From: Aestuariibacter sp. GS-14
GTDB lineage: Bacteria > Pseudomonadota > Gammaproteobacteria > Enterobacterales > Alteromonadaceae
Assembly: GCF_006494365.1 (NCBI RefSeq)
Contig: NZ_VHIP01000004.1
Coordinates: 310,001 to 374,000 of the forward strand
Direction of reading: 5' to 3'
Length of the DNA: 64,000 bases
Within the stretch, counting starts at the first letter, position 1. Every line of letters begins with the position of its first letter. Below the pieces are notes generated by a model. That model did no database searches and was not told the DNA's origin. It saw nothing but the letters and a program-made list of their open reading frames with translations. The position numbers were made by a program, and so were the translations under genes. This document shows positions 52,235-60,462 of this stretch, piece by piece.

Positions 52235-52678
52235 TTAGGGCTTTTTTGTAACAGTTAGAACTATGCCGCTCGCTCGCTTACCTTTTACCGTAAACCGATA
52301 AACTCCTGTTTTTATGGGCGTGAACTGTAGATTCTCCGCATACTCGCCGCAGGTAAGTACGGTGTCTGAGTTCACAGAAACAGCATAACCTTTATAACTA
52401 CTGCCACAGGTTTGCTCGGTTGACCAGGTTGCGTTAGAGAACTTGAAGTCGTAGGGCTGTTGGTCAGCAATAAGCTCTACATCAACATACCAACCATCTT
52501 TAGTCGACATGAGCTGATAGCGAGGTTGGGCTTCCCACCAGTTAAAAATGCCTCTTAAATACCAATCACTAAACACGATTTCAGGCTTTTGAGGGGTAAA
52601 AATAGGGTACTGCGCCGTTTGCGAACATGCCGTAAGTAGCATGACAATGGGGGCAAGTAATAACCTGTATTTGTGCAT
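52235..52678 (-). CDS. Small lipoprotein with possible starch-binding-like domain
   Basis: 147 residues from the ATG at 52678 (MHKYRLLLAPIVMLLTACSQ; GGAG ribosome-binding site), with lipidation expected at the Cys of LLTAC. The mature part IVFSDWYLRGIFNWWEAQPR, then YDFKFSNATWSTEQTCGSSY and GVYRFTVKGKRASGIVLTV, recalls the beta-sandwich modules (CBM48/E-set) attached to amylases and pullulanases, with a pair of Cys that may form a disulphide. No catalytic domain is present. The family assignment is tentative. Confidence 0.6.
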   Translation of the reverse strand: MHKYRLLLAPIVMLLTACSQTAQYPIFTPQKPEIVFSDWYLRGIFNWWEAQPRYQLMSTKDGWYVDVELIADQQPYDFKFSNATWSTEQTCGSSYKGYAVSVNSDTVLTCGEYAENLQFTPIKTGVYRFTVKGKRASGIVLTVTKKP

Positions 52679-52755
52679 TACAACTCCAACACTCAGCGGG
52701 CTAAGCCTGGCCAAAAACATAACCAGGCAAGCCACACTGTTATCTAAATAACGCC

Positions 52756-54825
52756 TTACTTTGCAAGTAATGATACATCTGCGGTTGTTAAGAACTGCTC
52801 ACGTAAGGCAAGCAACAACGCCAGGCGATTAGTTCTTACCGCGTCGTCGTCAGCCATTACCATTACGTTGTCGAAGAATGCATCAATACTGGGGCGCAAC
52901 GTTGCAAGCGTGCTCAATACATGGCCGTAGTCACGCTCGGCAGCCGCTTTGTAAATGCTATCGCTAATAGCGTTTATATCACGGGCTAATTGCTGTTCGG
53001 CGGCTTCGTGTAATAGCGCTTCGTTAACGATAGAATCGCCTTCAACATTGTTCTTGGCAAGTATGTTGGCAACGCGCTTGTTAGCAGCAGCGAGGGCTTC
53101 TGCCGCATCATTCGTTTTGAATTCAGCTACCGCTTTTACGCGCGCAAGATAGTCTGTTGGCTGAGTAGGGCGACGGGCCGAAACAGCCTGAATAACGTCG
53201 ATCTCGATGTTCTGGTCTTGCAACAATGCGTTGAATCGACCAAGAATAAAATCAACCACCTGGAGCTGGGTGTCTGGGTTGGTTAGCTTGTCACCATAGA
53301 TAGCAACTGCACGGGCAACAACATCTTCTAAATCCACAACCAGGGATTTTTCAGTGATTATTCTCAGCACACCAATTGCGGCACGGCGCAGTGCAAAAGG
53401 ATCTTTATCGCCTTTCGGCAACTGACCAATACCAAAAATGCCAACCAGTGTGTCAAATTTATCAGCAAGTGCTACCGCCGCGCTTTCCAATGAAGAGGGC
53501 AATACGTCTCCTGCAAAGCGTGGCAAATATTGCTCATACAGTGCATTAGCGACCAGTTCAGATTCGCCGTCGTGAAGGGCATAGTACTTGCCCATTACAC
53601 CTTGTACATCCGGAAACTCGCTGACCATATTGGTCATCAGATCCGTTTTAGACAATAAACCCGCGCGATTGGCTTGCTGCTCATCTGCACCAATAACTGA
53701 CGCAATATAACCAGACAAGGAAGCGATGCGGTCAGACTTGTCTTTAAGTGTGCCGAGTTGCTTCTGGAATAACACGGTGTCGAGGGAATCCAAACGCGAC
53801 GCAAGACTGTGCTTCTTATCGGTATTAAAAAAGAATTCTGCATCAGCAAGGCGAGGGCGGATAACGCGCTCGTTCCCACCAATCACCTGGCTTGGATCCT
53901 GACTATCAATGTTGCTAACAAACAGGAATTTATTCGACAGACTGCCATCACTATGCAGAAGCGGAACGTATTTCTGATCGTCCTTCATTGTGTAAATCAG
54001 CGCTTCTTTGGGTACTTGCAGGAAGGCTTCGTCAAAACTGGCTTGCATTACCACCGGCCATTCCACCAGCGCGGCAATCTCGTTGAGCAAATCTTCATTG
54101 TAATCTGCAATTAACGACAAAGCCTGAGCGCGCTCATTCAACGACTGTGCAATAGTCGTCGCACGAGTGGCAAAGTCAGCCACAACAAAATGGGCTTGCA
54201 TGGCAGACAGGTAGTTGTCTGCGTGATCCAATTCAAAGCGCGCTTCACCATGGAAACGGTGCCCTTGCAGTGTACGGCCACTGGTAAGTCCCAGTACGGA
54301 AATATCAATCAGGTCGCCGCCATATAAGGCACACAACGTGTGAACCGGACGAATGAACTGCGTGTTGTAGTTACCCCAACGCATCGGCTTTGGAATAGGC
54401 AGTTTTGATATTGCCTGACTCACAATACCTTCGAGCAATTCGCTGATACCCAGGCCCTTTACGGAAGCCTTGTACATCAGCCATTCACCTTTATCGGTTA
54501 CCAGGCGTTCGGCCTGATCGATGGTAATGCCGTTGCCGCTAGCCCAGCCCAACGCGGCTTTTGTAGCTTGGCCGTTGGCGTCAAAAGCTGCCGCTACGGC
54601 AGGGCCACGCTTCTCAACCACTTTATCCTGCTGGCTGTCTACCAGTGCTTCCACACGAACGGCTAAACGACGGGGCGCGGCATACCAGGTAACACTGTTG
54701 AATGATAGCTCTGCCTGATTAAGTGCTTCTTCAACGTTATTGGCAAAACTGCTGCCCAACTGCATCAGTGCTTTTGGCGGCAGTTCTTCTGTGCCTAATT
54801 CAACTAATAAATTCTCGGTACGCAC
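52756..54825 (-). CDS. glyS: Glycyl-tRNA synthetase beta subunit
   Basis: About 689 residues, starting at GTG (54825: [18 protein letters not shown]) two bases after the glyQ stop, with GGAG nearby; a TTG farther upstream would overlap glyQ and has no support. The family motifs [25 protein letters not shown] and [19 protein letters not shown] are present. Acts as an alpha2beta2 enzyme with GlyQ. Confidence 0.97.
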   Translation of the reverse strand: MRTENLLVELGTEELPPKALMQLGSSFANNVEEALNQAELSFNSVTWYAAPRRLAVRVEALVDSQQDKVVEKRGPAVAAAFDANGQATKAALGWASGNGITIDQAERLVTDKGEWLMYKASVKGLGISELLEGIVSQAISKLPIPKPMRWGNYNTQFIRPVHTLCALYGGDLIDISVLGLTSGRTLQGHRFHGEARFELDHADNYLSAMQAHFVVADFATRATTIAQSLNERAQALSLIADYNEDLLNEIAALVEWPVVMQASFDEAFLQVPKEALIYTMKDDQKYVPLLHSDGSLSNKFLFVSNIDSQDPSQVIGGNERVIRPRLADAEFFFNTDKKHSLASRLDSLDTVLFQKQLGTLKDKSDRIASLSGYIASVIGADEQQANRAGLLSKTDLMTNMVSEFPDVQGVMGKYYALHDGESELVANALYEQYLPRFAGDVLPSSLESAAVALADKFDTLVGIFGIGQLPKGDKDPFALRRAAIGVLRIITEKSLVVDLEDVVARAVAIYGDKLTNPDTQLQVVDFILGRFNALLQDQNIEIDVIQAVSARRPTQPTDYLARVKAVAEFKTNDAAEALAAANKRVANILAKNNVEGDSIVNEALLHEAAEQQLARDINAISDSIYKAAAERDYGHVLSTLATLRPSIDAFFDNVMVMADDDAVRTNRLALLLALREQFLTTADVSLLAK

Positions 54826-54827
54826 TG

Positions 54828-55733
54828 TTACTGCTCCTTCTGGCAAAGCGGGAATCCCAGCGCTTCGCGGGCCTGGTAATAGGCCTCAGCGCAGGCTTTT
54901 GCCAGGGTTCTTACTCTTAAAATATAGCGCTGTCTTTCTGTTACAGAGATAGCGTGACGTGCGTCTAACAGGTTAAATGCATGAGACGCCTTCATTACCT
55001 GTTCGTAGGCTGGTAATGGCAGGTTCTGTTCAATCAGATACTGGCTGGCAGCTTCACACTCGTCAAAGGTGTTAAACAGCGCTGCTACATTAGCATGCTC
55101 AAAGTTGTAAGCTGACTGCTCAACTTCGTTCTGGTGGAATACATCGCCGTAAGTAACGGTGCCCATTGGGCCGTTGGTCCACACCAGGTCGTAAATGCTG
55201 TTTACGCCCTGAATATACATGGCCAGACGCTCAAGACCGTAAGTAATTTCGCCGGTAACCGGCTTACACTCAAGACCACCTACTTGTTGGAAATAAGTAA
55301 ACTGTGTCACTTCCATGCCGTTTAGCCAGACTTCCCAGCCCAGGCCCCACGCGCCAAGGGTAGGAGATTCCCAGTTGTCTTCAACAAACCGGATGTCGTG
55401 GACCAGCGGGTCAAATCCCAGCTCTTTCAATGAGCCAAGATACAGCTCCTGAATATTATCTGGAGACGGCTTTAACATTACCTGGAACTGATAGTAATGT
55501 TGTAAACGGTTTGGGTTTTCGCCGTAGCGGCCATCAGTCGGACGTCTGCAAGGTTGTACATAAGCACTGCTAATCGGCTCCGGGCCTAAAGAGCGCAAAA
55601 ATGTCATGGGATGGAATGTACCTGCGCCCACTTCCATATCCAGTGGTTGAATGATAACGCAGCCTTGTCTGGCCCAATAATCCTGTAAGGCAAGGATCAA
55701 ACCCTGAAATGTTTTAATATCGTACTTGTGCAT
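54828..55733 (-). CDS. glyQ: Glycyl-tRNA synthetase alpha subunit
   Basis: 301 residues; class II catalytic subunit with [40 protein letters not shown] and the active-site stretch [16 protein letters not shown]. First gene of glyQS. Confidence 0.98.
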   Translation of the reverse strand: MHKYDIKTFQGLILALQDYWARQGCVIIQPLDMEVGAGTFHPMTFLRSLGPEPISSAYVQPCRRPTDGRYGENPNRLQHYYQFQVMLKPSPDNIQELYLGSLKELGFDPLVHDIRFVEDNWESPTLGAWGLGWEVWLNGMEVTQFTYFQQVGGLECKPVTGEITYGLERLAMYIQGVNSIYDLVWTNGPMGTVTYGDVFHQNEVEQSAYNFEHANVAALFNTFDECEAASQYLIEQNLPLPAYEQVMKASHAFNLLDARHAISVTERQRYILRVRTLAKACAEAYYQAREALGFPLCQKEQ

Positions 55734-55920
55734 ACATTAACGACTGTAACTGACTGATGACTTAAAGGTGGGTTAGTATACATTCTGAAAGCCTGTGAAT
55801 GTAGGCCTAAGGGGTGATTTAATCGGCCCAAATGCGGATTTTCGGGGCTTTTTAGCACTGGCTTGCTATTCTGGGCCGCAAAAGACGAATTGCTTGCGGA
55901 TTTAACCTGAGGGGAATGTG

Positions 55921-56502
55921 ATGACGATAAAGCGCTGCGGTTGGGTATCAGATGATCCTATTTATCAACAGTACCACGACGAAGTGTGGGGCCGGCCTGA
56001 GTATGATTCTCAGCAGCTGTTTGCAAAACTGTGTCTGGACGGTCAACAGGCCGGTCTGAGCTGGATAACCATATTGAAAAAACAGCCTGCATTTGAAGAA
56101 GCATTTTATCAGTTTGATCCGGTAAAAGTAGCCGCCATGACCGACGAAGATGTTGAACGGTTAATGACGAACAAAGGCATTATTCGTAGCCGGGCAAAAA
56201 TTAATGCGATTATTCAGAATGCCAGGGCTTACCTTAAATTAACGGAAACACAATCGTTCAGCGATTTCATTTGGCAGTTCACCAACCACAAAACCATCGT
56301 GAATACCTGGCGCGATTACCGTATTGCTCCTACTTCGACTCCAGAGTCTAAGGCTATGGCGAAGGCGTTAAAAAAGGCGGGTTTCAAATTTGTGGGGGAG
56401 ACAATTTGCTATGCATTTATGCAGGCAGTTGGCATGGTGAACGACCACGCCAACGATTGCCATTATTATAAAATTACCTGTGAATTAGCCAGAGAAGGCT
56501 GA
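55921..56502 (+). CDS. tag: DNA-3-methyladenine glycosylase I
   Basis: 193 residues; the zinc-snap ligands are kept (RCGW at the start, YHDEVWG, and NDHANDC near the end), together with the LCLDGQQAGLSWITIL active-site region. Removes 3-methyladenine from DNA. The ATG at 55921 follows GAGGGG; a GTG three bases earlier is in frame but closer to the ribosome-binding site. It is convergent with and overlaps the DUF2489 gene by 37 bp. Confidence 0.95.
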   Translation: MTIKRCGWVSDDPIYQQYHDEVWGRPEYDSQQLFAKLCLDGQQAGLSWITILKKQPAFEEAFYQFDPVKVAAMTDEDVERLMTNKGIIRSRAKINAIIQNARAYLKLTETQSFSDFIWQFTNHKTIVNTWRDYRIAPTSTPESKAMAKALKKAGFKFVGETICYAFMQAVGMVNDHANDCHYYKITCELAREG

Positions 56503-56957
56503 CGGGTCTCACAATACGCAATGATTGCGGGTAATTCGCGAAGCACAATGGATTCGTGTTGTTCTTCAATAATTTCCCGCGCCTTGTCTTCGGCAAAGCG
56601 TTGTTGCTTGGTTAACGCTTTGCGATCAGTCAAAATCGAAAATCCACTCACATCCACAAACAATGCATGAATGGCCGGAAATTGCGCCTTGTAATCCACC
56701 GGTGTGGTGTCAGGCAGGGCGGCAAATAACCGACAAATACGGATCGCGCCCTCCGACACATTGCATTGTTGCTGCTGCATGGCTCTGGAAATCGTATGAA
56801 TACTTTCAAGTATGGTTTCGACCCGTTGAGCACGTGCAGCCTGTTGCTTTTGAGTTTGAGCCTGTAACTGAAATATCAGCTTACCAGCATAGACTCCTAA
56901 TACCGCTATGATCACTAAGCCAACAGAGGCAAGCAAATACCACCACATCGCTAACAC
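56466..56957 (-). CDS. DUF2489 family membrane-anchored protein
   Basis: 163 residues: an N-terminal membrane helix (YLLASVGLVIIAVLGVYAG) followed by a helical cytoplasmic part rich in Gln (QAQTQKQQAARAQRVETILE) and the CNVSEGAIRICRLFAAL core of DUF2489. Function unknown; the family regularly lies next to yihI. The start at GTG (56957) overlaps the yihI stop by one base (TAGTG); an ATG nine bases in is an alternative. Confidence 0.8.
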   Translation of the reverse strand: MLAMWWYLLASVGLVIIAVLGVYAGKLIFQLQAQTQKQQAARAQRVETILESIHTISRAMQQQQCNVSEGAIRICRLFAALPDTTPVDYKAQFPAIHALFVDVSGFSILTDRKALTKQQRFAEDKAREIIEEQHESIVLRELPAIIAYCETRQPSLANSQVIL

Positions 56958-57442
56958 TACCTGGTGTAATCGTCGATTTTGATGGCATCGAGCTTGTCGA
57001 AATCATCTAAATCGTCGTCTTCATCATCGTCTGAACTGATACCCATCAAATCACATAAAATACGGTGGCGCGCCATCTTTTCGTCAACGTACTTTTGTTG
57101 TTCCTGGGTAAGCGCCTCGCCTTCGTCGAGCATATCGAGTAGCGACGACAAGCGGTCATCCGCTTCAAGCGCCGCCAGCTCCTGTGCAGGCGTAGCAAAC
57201 TTGCGCTGGGCTGGTTTTACCGTGCTTTTAACTAACTGAACAGGCTTCTTGCTACCATGGCGAGGATCTTTCGATACCGAGCCAGACGATGCCTGCTGCT
57301 TTTTCGTTTCAACGTTGTGACGACTACCAGGAGGCTTGCCTTTGTGCTTCTTTACGCGGCCAGAGGATTTTTCATGTACGTAATCAGGATCCTTTCGAAC
57401 GCCGATTAAGCCTACTTTGCGCGATTTTCTTTTCTTTGTCAT
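56957..57442 (-). CDS. yihI: Der GTPase-activating protein YihI
   Basis: 161 residues. Basic N-terminus MTKKRKSRKVGLIGVRKDPD and acidic C-terminus (SSDDDEDDDLDDFDKLD) around a helical core LAALEADDRLSSLLDMLDEG. YihI stimulates the GTPase Der in ribosome assembly. Upstream of, and coupled to, the DUF2489 gene. Confidence 0.93.
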   Translation of the reverse strand: MTKKRKSRKVGLIGVRKDPDYVHEKSSGRVKKHKGKPPGSRHNVETKKQQASSGSVSKDPRHGSKKPVQLVKSTVKPAQRKFATPAQELAALEADDRLSSLLDMLDEGEALTQEQQKYVDEKMARHRILCDLMGISSDDDEDDDLDDFDKLDAIKIDDYTR

Positions 57443-57491
57443 TTACCGAACACTCGTTATTAAGCGTGAATTATTTCATTATACCCTGTAA

Positions 57492-58130
57492 TCAGCCAGG
57501 CTTCTGCATCAATACAATATCGTTGGCCGGAAAAATGACATTTAACTGATATTGCGCTGCCAGCCAATTGAAAGTGTCCTCTGAGAAAAAGCTCACATGC
57601 GTAGGGTCATTTTTGTAATGCCAATTGGCAAACCGCGGCTGATCTAACACGCGTTTAGTCATGATCCCCAGCCATCCGCCAGGTTTTAACAATGTCATCC
57701 AGTGTTTCCACTCCTTAATGGGCGCGTGAAAGTGCTCTATAGATTCCGTTGCGGTGATCACATCATACTGGTTTTTTGCAATTTCCATGGGGCCAAAGAA
57801 GGGGTCATAACAATCCATAGCATAGCCTGCCTCTGCAAAAATGTGCGCAAGTGCCGGGCAGGGACCCGAGCCATAATCCAGCATGGTCATATTGTTGCGC
57901 AAGTGGGGGGCCAGGCAATCGTACAATCTGGCAAGGTAAGCCAGATAGCCGTTATCCTGAAGTGAGTTTTCGTGTAGTTCGTACTCGCGGCGTTCCTGAG
58001 TGCTATCCGGTAACTGTTGTGGATCAACAAAGACTAACGCACAAGATTTGCAGCGGTGGTAACTCCGTTGTTTGTCGGCATGGAATGCAAAGATATGATG
58101 ACTTTTACACAGCGGGCAGGATAGTTTCAT
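57492..58130 (-). CDS. Class I SAM-dependent methyltransferase with zinc ribbon
   Basis: 212 residues. N-terminal zinc-ribbon CPLC...YHRCKSCALVFVD (about 4-37), then a Rossmann-type methyltransferase domain: MLDYGSGPCPALAHIFAEAG for SAM binding, TATESIEHF and LLKPGGWLGIMT. The acceptor is not known; this form is often met in sugar- or lipid-modifying methylases. ATG at 58130 is preferred to a TTG two codons upstream. 49 bp upstream of yihI on the same strand. Confidence 0.85.
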   Translation of the reverse strand: MKLSCPLCKSHHIFAFHADKQRSYHRCKSCALVFVDPQQLPDSTQERREYELHENSLQDNGYLAYLARLYDCLAPHLRNNMTMLDYGSGPCPALAHIFAEAGYAMDCYDPFFGPMEIAKNQYDVITATESIEHFHAPIKEWKHWMTLLKPGGWLGIMTKRVLDQPRFANWHYKNDPTHVSFFSEDTFNWLAAQYQLNVIFPANDIVLMQKPG

Positions 58131-58142
58131 ATTCAACAGCCA

Positions 58143-58175
58143 ATAAAAAAGGCGATGGTATCACACCATCACCTT
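58143..58175 (-). terminator. Strong intrinsic terminator (3' end of candidate CsrC-like RNA)
   Basis: Minus strand: AGGTGATGGT, loop of about five, ACCATCGCCT, then TTTTTATT. It lies 270 bp after the cytochrome c4 stop codon and just before the methyltransferase start, so the transcript it ends is not simply the c4 mRNA. Confidence 0.85.
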
Positions 58176-58370
58176 CATAAATGAGTGTCAGATGACACCT
58201 CTCCCGTTAGTGCACTTCTCTGTGCGGCTGGCGTCCTGCAGTGCTCCCCTTATTGTTCTTTTTAACAGAGCAAATTGTTGTTCTGGGTCTTCCTGACGCT
58301 TTATAGATCATCCTGTATAAATATTGTTGTTATTAGAGTCGGACTGTTTCACAACAGGTTTCACGACGCC
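58143..58370 (-). ncRNA. Candidate CsrB/CsrC-type regulatory RNA
   Basis: A non-coding stretch transcribed leftward into the terminator at 58143. Its minus strand contains at least five GGA motifs between 58316 and 58201: ACAGGATG (58316-58309), GTCAGGAAGAC (58297-58287, GGA in the loop of a GUC/GAC stem, a unit also found in E. coli CsrC), GGGGAGC (58249-58243), GCAGGACGCC (58239-58230) and CGGGAG. Such repeats titrate the translational regulator CsrA/RsmA. E. coli encodes CsrC at the same locus, between yihI and engB (yihA). The 5' end is not resolved; TTGTAA-N16-TATCCT near 58380-58400 is one weak promoter candidate. Confidence 0.5.
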
Positions 58371-58446
58371 AACTAGGATACACCATCTGTATAAGATTAC
58401 AACAGCGAGTGTTACAAAAAATTAACATTCGCCGTTAATCAATAAC

Positions 58447-59070
58447 TTAGTGTAAACCTGCAACGTAGTTAGACAGAATTTCGATGTCTTCGTCAGTAAG
58501 CTTAGACGCGATGTCACGCATCATACCGTTCATGTCGTTGTGACGCTCTCCAGCGCGGAAGGCTTTCAGCTGCGCTGCGGTGTATGAAGCATGTTGACCA
58601 CTGATATCAGGGAAACCAGCTAACTGCATGCCATTGCCTTGTGGGCCGTGACAAGCGATACATGCAGTTACACCACGAGAGGCATCGCCACCACGGTATA
58701 AAGCCTGACCTGGTTCAACAAAGTTTTCCGGTGTGGCACCTGGTTGAGCTTCCTGGCTGGAAAAGTATGCAGCTAAATCAGCAATATCCTGATCACTCAG
58801 TGCTGCAGCCATGCCGTTCATTACCGCGTTGTTACGGCCTTCTGCACCACCAGTAGCAGATGCCAGGCGGAATTCAGTTAACTGCTTAACAAGATAATTT
58901 TCGTGTTGTCCGGCAATCTTAGGATTGAGTTCGATCATGCTGTTTCCATCAGGTCCGTGACAGGCAGCACAGACAGCTGATTTCGCTTTACCAGCCTCAG
59001 GCGTGCCTTCTGCCTGTACAGCAGCGGTAAGCCCAAGGGTTAAACAAACCAACAAACACAGTTTTTTCAT
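58447..59070 (-). CDS. Di-haem cytochrome c4
   Basis: 207 residues with signal peptide MKKLCLLVCLTLGLTAAVQA and two c-type haem sites, CAACHGP (first half) and CIACHGP (second half), each with a later Met in NGMAAAL and NDMNGMM for the sixth ligand. It shuttles electrons to terminal oxidases in the periplasm. It stands between engB and yihI, as is usual in marine gammaproteobacteria. Confidence 0.95.
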   Translation of the reverse strand: MKKLCLLVCLTLGLTAAVQAEGTPEAGKAKSAVCAACHGPDGNSMIELNPKIAGQHENYLVKQLTEFRLASATGGAEGRNNAVMNGMAAALSDQDIADLAAYFSSQEAQPGATPENFVEPGQALYRGGDASRGVTACIACHGPQGNGMQLAGFPDISGQHASYTAAQLKAFRAGERHNDMNGMMRDIASKLTDEDIEILSNYVAGLH

Positions 59071-59241
59071 AATAATTCTCTTACAAGGATCCGACGGTCA
59101 TCTTGATATACGTGATATCATGCGTATTTTACACATTTAACGCGTCAGAAAAACCTATTCCATGCTAAAACTATGGAATTACATCGGTTTATTATTGAAC
59201 TAAGACCAATGTAGCAGATGAACTGACTTTTGAGTAACACG

Positions 59242-59862
59242 ATGAGTTATTACAGCAAAGCAACATTTTTTACCAGCGCACCGGATATTTCGCATCTGAA
59301 AGACGATACCGGCATTGAAGTCGCCTTTGCAGGGCGGTCTAATGCGGGTAAGTCCAGCGCCTTGAATACCCTTACCCGTCAGAAAAATCTGGCACGGACC
59401 AGTAAAACACCGGGTCGTACCCAGCTAATCAACGTATTTGAACTGGAACCTGATCGCCGGTTAGTGGACTTACCCGGTTACGGGTATGCCAAAGTGCCTT
59501 TGGCCATGAAGGTAAAATGGCAACGGTCTTTGGGTGAGTATTTGCAAAAGCGCAAAAGCCTGAAAGGGTTAGTGGTATTAATGGACATACGACATCCGTT
59601 CAAAGATCTCGATCAGGATTTGATTCAATGGGCGGTTGATGCCGGATTACCCGTACTGGCCTTGCTTACGAAAGCGGATAAATTGAAATCCGGTAAACGC
59701 AAGGAACAACTGTTAATGGCCCGTGAAGCCGTATTAGCATTTATGGGGGATGTAACCGTACACACTTTCTCTGCACTGAGCAGACAAGGGGTGCCTGAGC
59801 TGGAATCGATTTTGGATACCTGGCTGGAAAGACACAAGGGCGACGAATCCGAACCTGTGTAA
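59242..59862 (+). CDS. engB: Ribosome biogenesis GTPase EngB (YsxC/YihA)
   Basis: 206 residues from the ATG at 59242: G1 [15 protein letters not shown]2 [13 protein letters not shown]3 DLPGYGYA, G4 TKAD. It assists 50S subunit assembly. A TTG at 59230 would add four residues and cannot be excluded. Divergent from cytochrome c4. Confidence 0.95.
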   Translation: MSYYSKATFFTSAPDISHLKDDTGIEVAFAGRSNAGKSSALNTLTRQKNLARTSKTPGRTQLINVFELEPDRRLVDLPGYGYAKVPLAMKVKWQRSLGEYLQKRKSLKGLVVLMDIRHPFKDLDQDLIQWAVDAGLPVLALLTKADKLKSGKRKEQLLMAREAVLAFMGDVTVHTFSALSRQGVPELESILDTWLERHKGDESEPV

Positions 59863-59877
59863 TTACATCATGCATTA

Positions 59878-59905
59878 GAGAGGCAAAGTCCGCCTCTTTG
59901 TTGTG
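59878..59905 (+). terminator. Weak terminator after engB
   Basis: AGAGGC, 7-nt loop, GCCTCT followed by TTGTTG, directly after the engB stop. Confidence 0.55.
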
Positions 59906-59933
59906 GCTGGCATGCTTCCTATCACAGGATTCC

Positions 59934-59963
59934 AAAAAAAAACCCCATTCACTGAATGGGGTT
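59934..59963 (-). terminator. Intrinsic terminator without an assigned gene
   Basis: Minus strand: AACCCCATTC, loop AGT, GAATGGGGTT then a run of nine T. It ends a leftward transcript, but the nearest leftward gene (Spot 42) already has its own terminator 300 bp earlier. Confidence 0.85.
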
Positions 59964-60264
59964 TAAGGACTGAGAGAAAACACATAAAAAAACCGATAAT
60001 AAGAGTACGTAATTCACCTGAAAGTTCAGATTATTTGTATCTTTTTTTAAACTTTTTTAAAACTTCAATTAAAACAAATGGTTGTGTTCTAAATTATTTT
60101 GAAAATTCATGTCGGTTCGAGGAACTAAAGTCTTTTTAACCACGAAACTTCACGTTAAATTCGGTTGTTGACGCCTCTATCTTTCCAGCAATTTCTCGTA
60201 ACTGAGCGTACCCACTCTTCACTACCATTACCTGCCGATCTCAGTATTCAGACTAATTTCAGGC
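59964..60264. other. AT-rich non-coding gap between engB and Spot 42
   Basis: No credible gene: the only frame of note (78 codons, plus strand, 59903-60139) runs through a terminator and has no family features. A minus-strand TATTAT -10-like element (about 60002-59997) with a weak TTTCAG 16 bp upstream could start a transcript of about 60 nt ending at the terminator at 59934. Confidence 0.4.
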
Positions 60265-60337
60265 AAAAAAAAGCCCCAGCAATGGCTGGAGCTTAAATCA
60301 AAGGTTTGAAAAACGATTTCTCACCTCTGTACCCTAC
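60265..60337 (-). ncRNA. spf: Spot 42 small RNA (short form)
   Basis: The minus strand begins GTAGGGTACAGAGGT, the first 15 nt identical to E. coli Spot 42, followed by an AGGT...ACCT hairpin and a terminator GCTCCAGC/GCTGGGGC with a run of eight T. It lies next to polA, the standard Spot 42 location. At about 73 nt it is much shorter than the 109-nt enterobacterial RNA: the middle stem-loop and the third single-stranded region are absent. Spot 42 represses catabolic mRNAs by base pairing with Hfq. Promoter TTGCAT (60372-60367), 16 bp, TACTCT (60350-60345). Confidence 0.9.
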
Positions 60338-60344
60338 ATAGCTA

Positions 60345-60372
60345 AGAGTACCGAAGACTGAAGAAAATGCAA
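60345..60372 (-). promoter_or_regulatory. Promoter of Spot 42
   Basis: TTGCAT, 16-bp spacer, TACTCT, seven bases before the Spot 42 5' end. Confidence 0.6.
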
Positions 60373-60429
60373 GTCAAAAGTGTAATAAAATTACCGAATA
60401 AGGCAGAATTTAAACAAATTTTAACAAAT

Positions 60430-60444
60430 GGAAAGCGCTTTTCC
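60430..60444. promoter_or_regulatory. LacI-type palindrome upstream of Spot 42
   Basis: GGAAAGCGCTTTTCC contains AAAGCGCTTT, the core of the operators at 9247 and 9464. It lies about 95 bp upstream of the Spot 42 start and 19 bp after the polA stop. Confidence 0.45.
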
Positions 60445-60462
60445 GTAATATATTTACCAATT

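Noticed and set aside
54826-54846. Longer glyS start at a TTG (54846)
   Set aside because: It would overlap the end of glyQ and add residues absent from the family; the GTG at 54825 has proper spacing.
55734-55920. Glycine riboswitch or T-box-like leader in front of glyQ
   Set aside because: The short leader has no conserved riboswitch core and no terminator/antiterminator pair.
59903-60139. 78-codon frame on the plus strand after engB
   Set aside because: Runs through a strong terminator and a poly-A tract, with no ribosome-binding site and no recognisable features.
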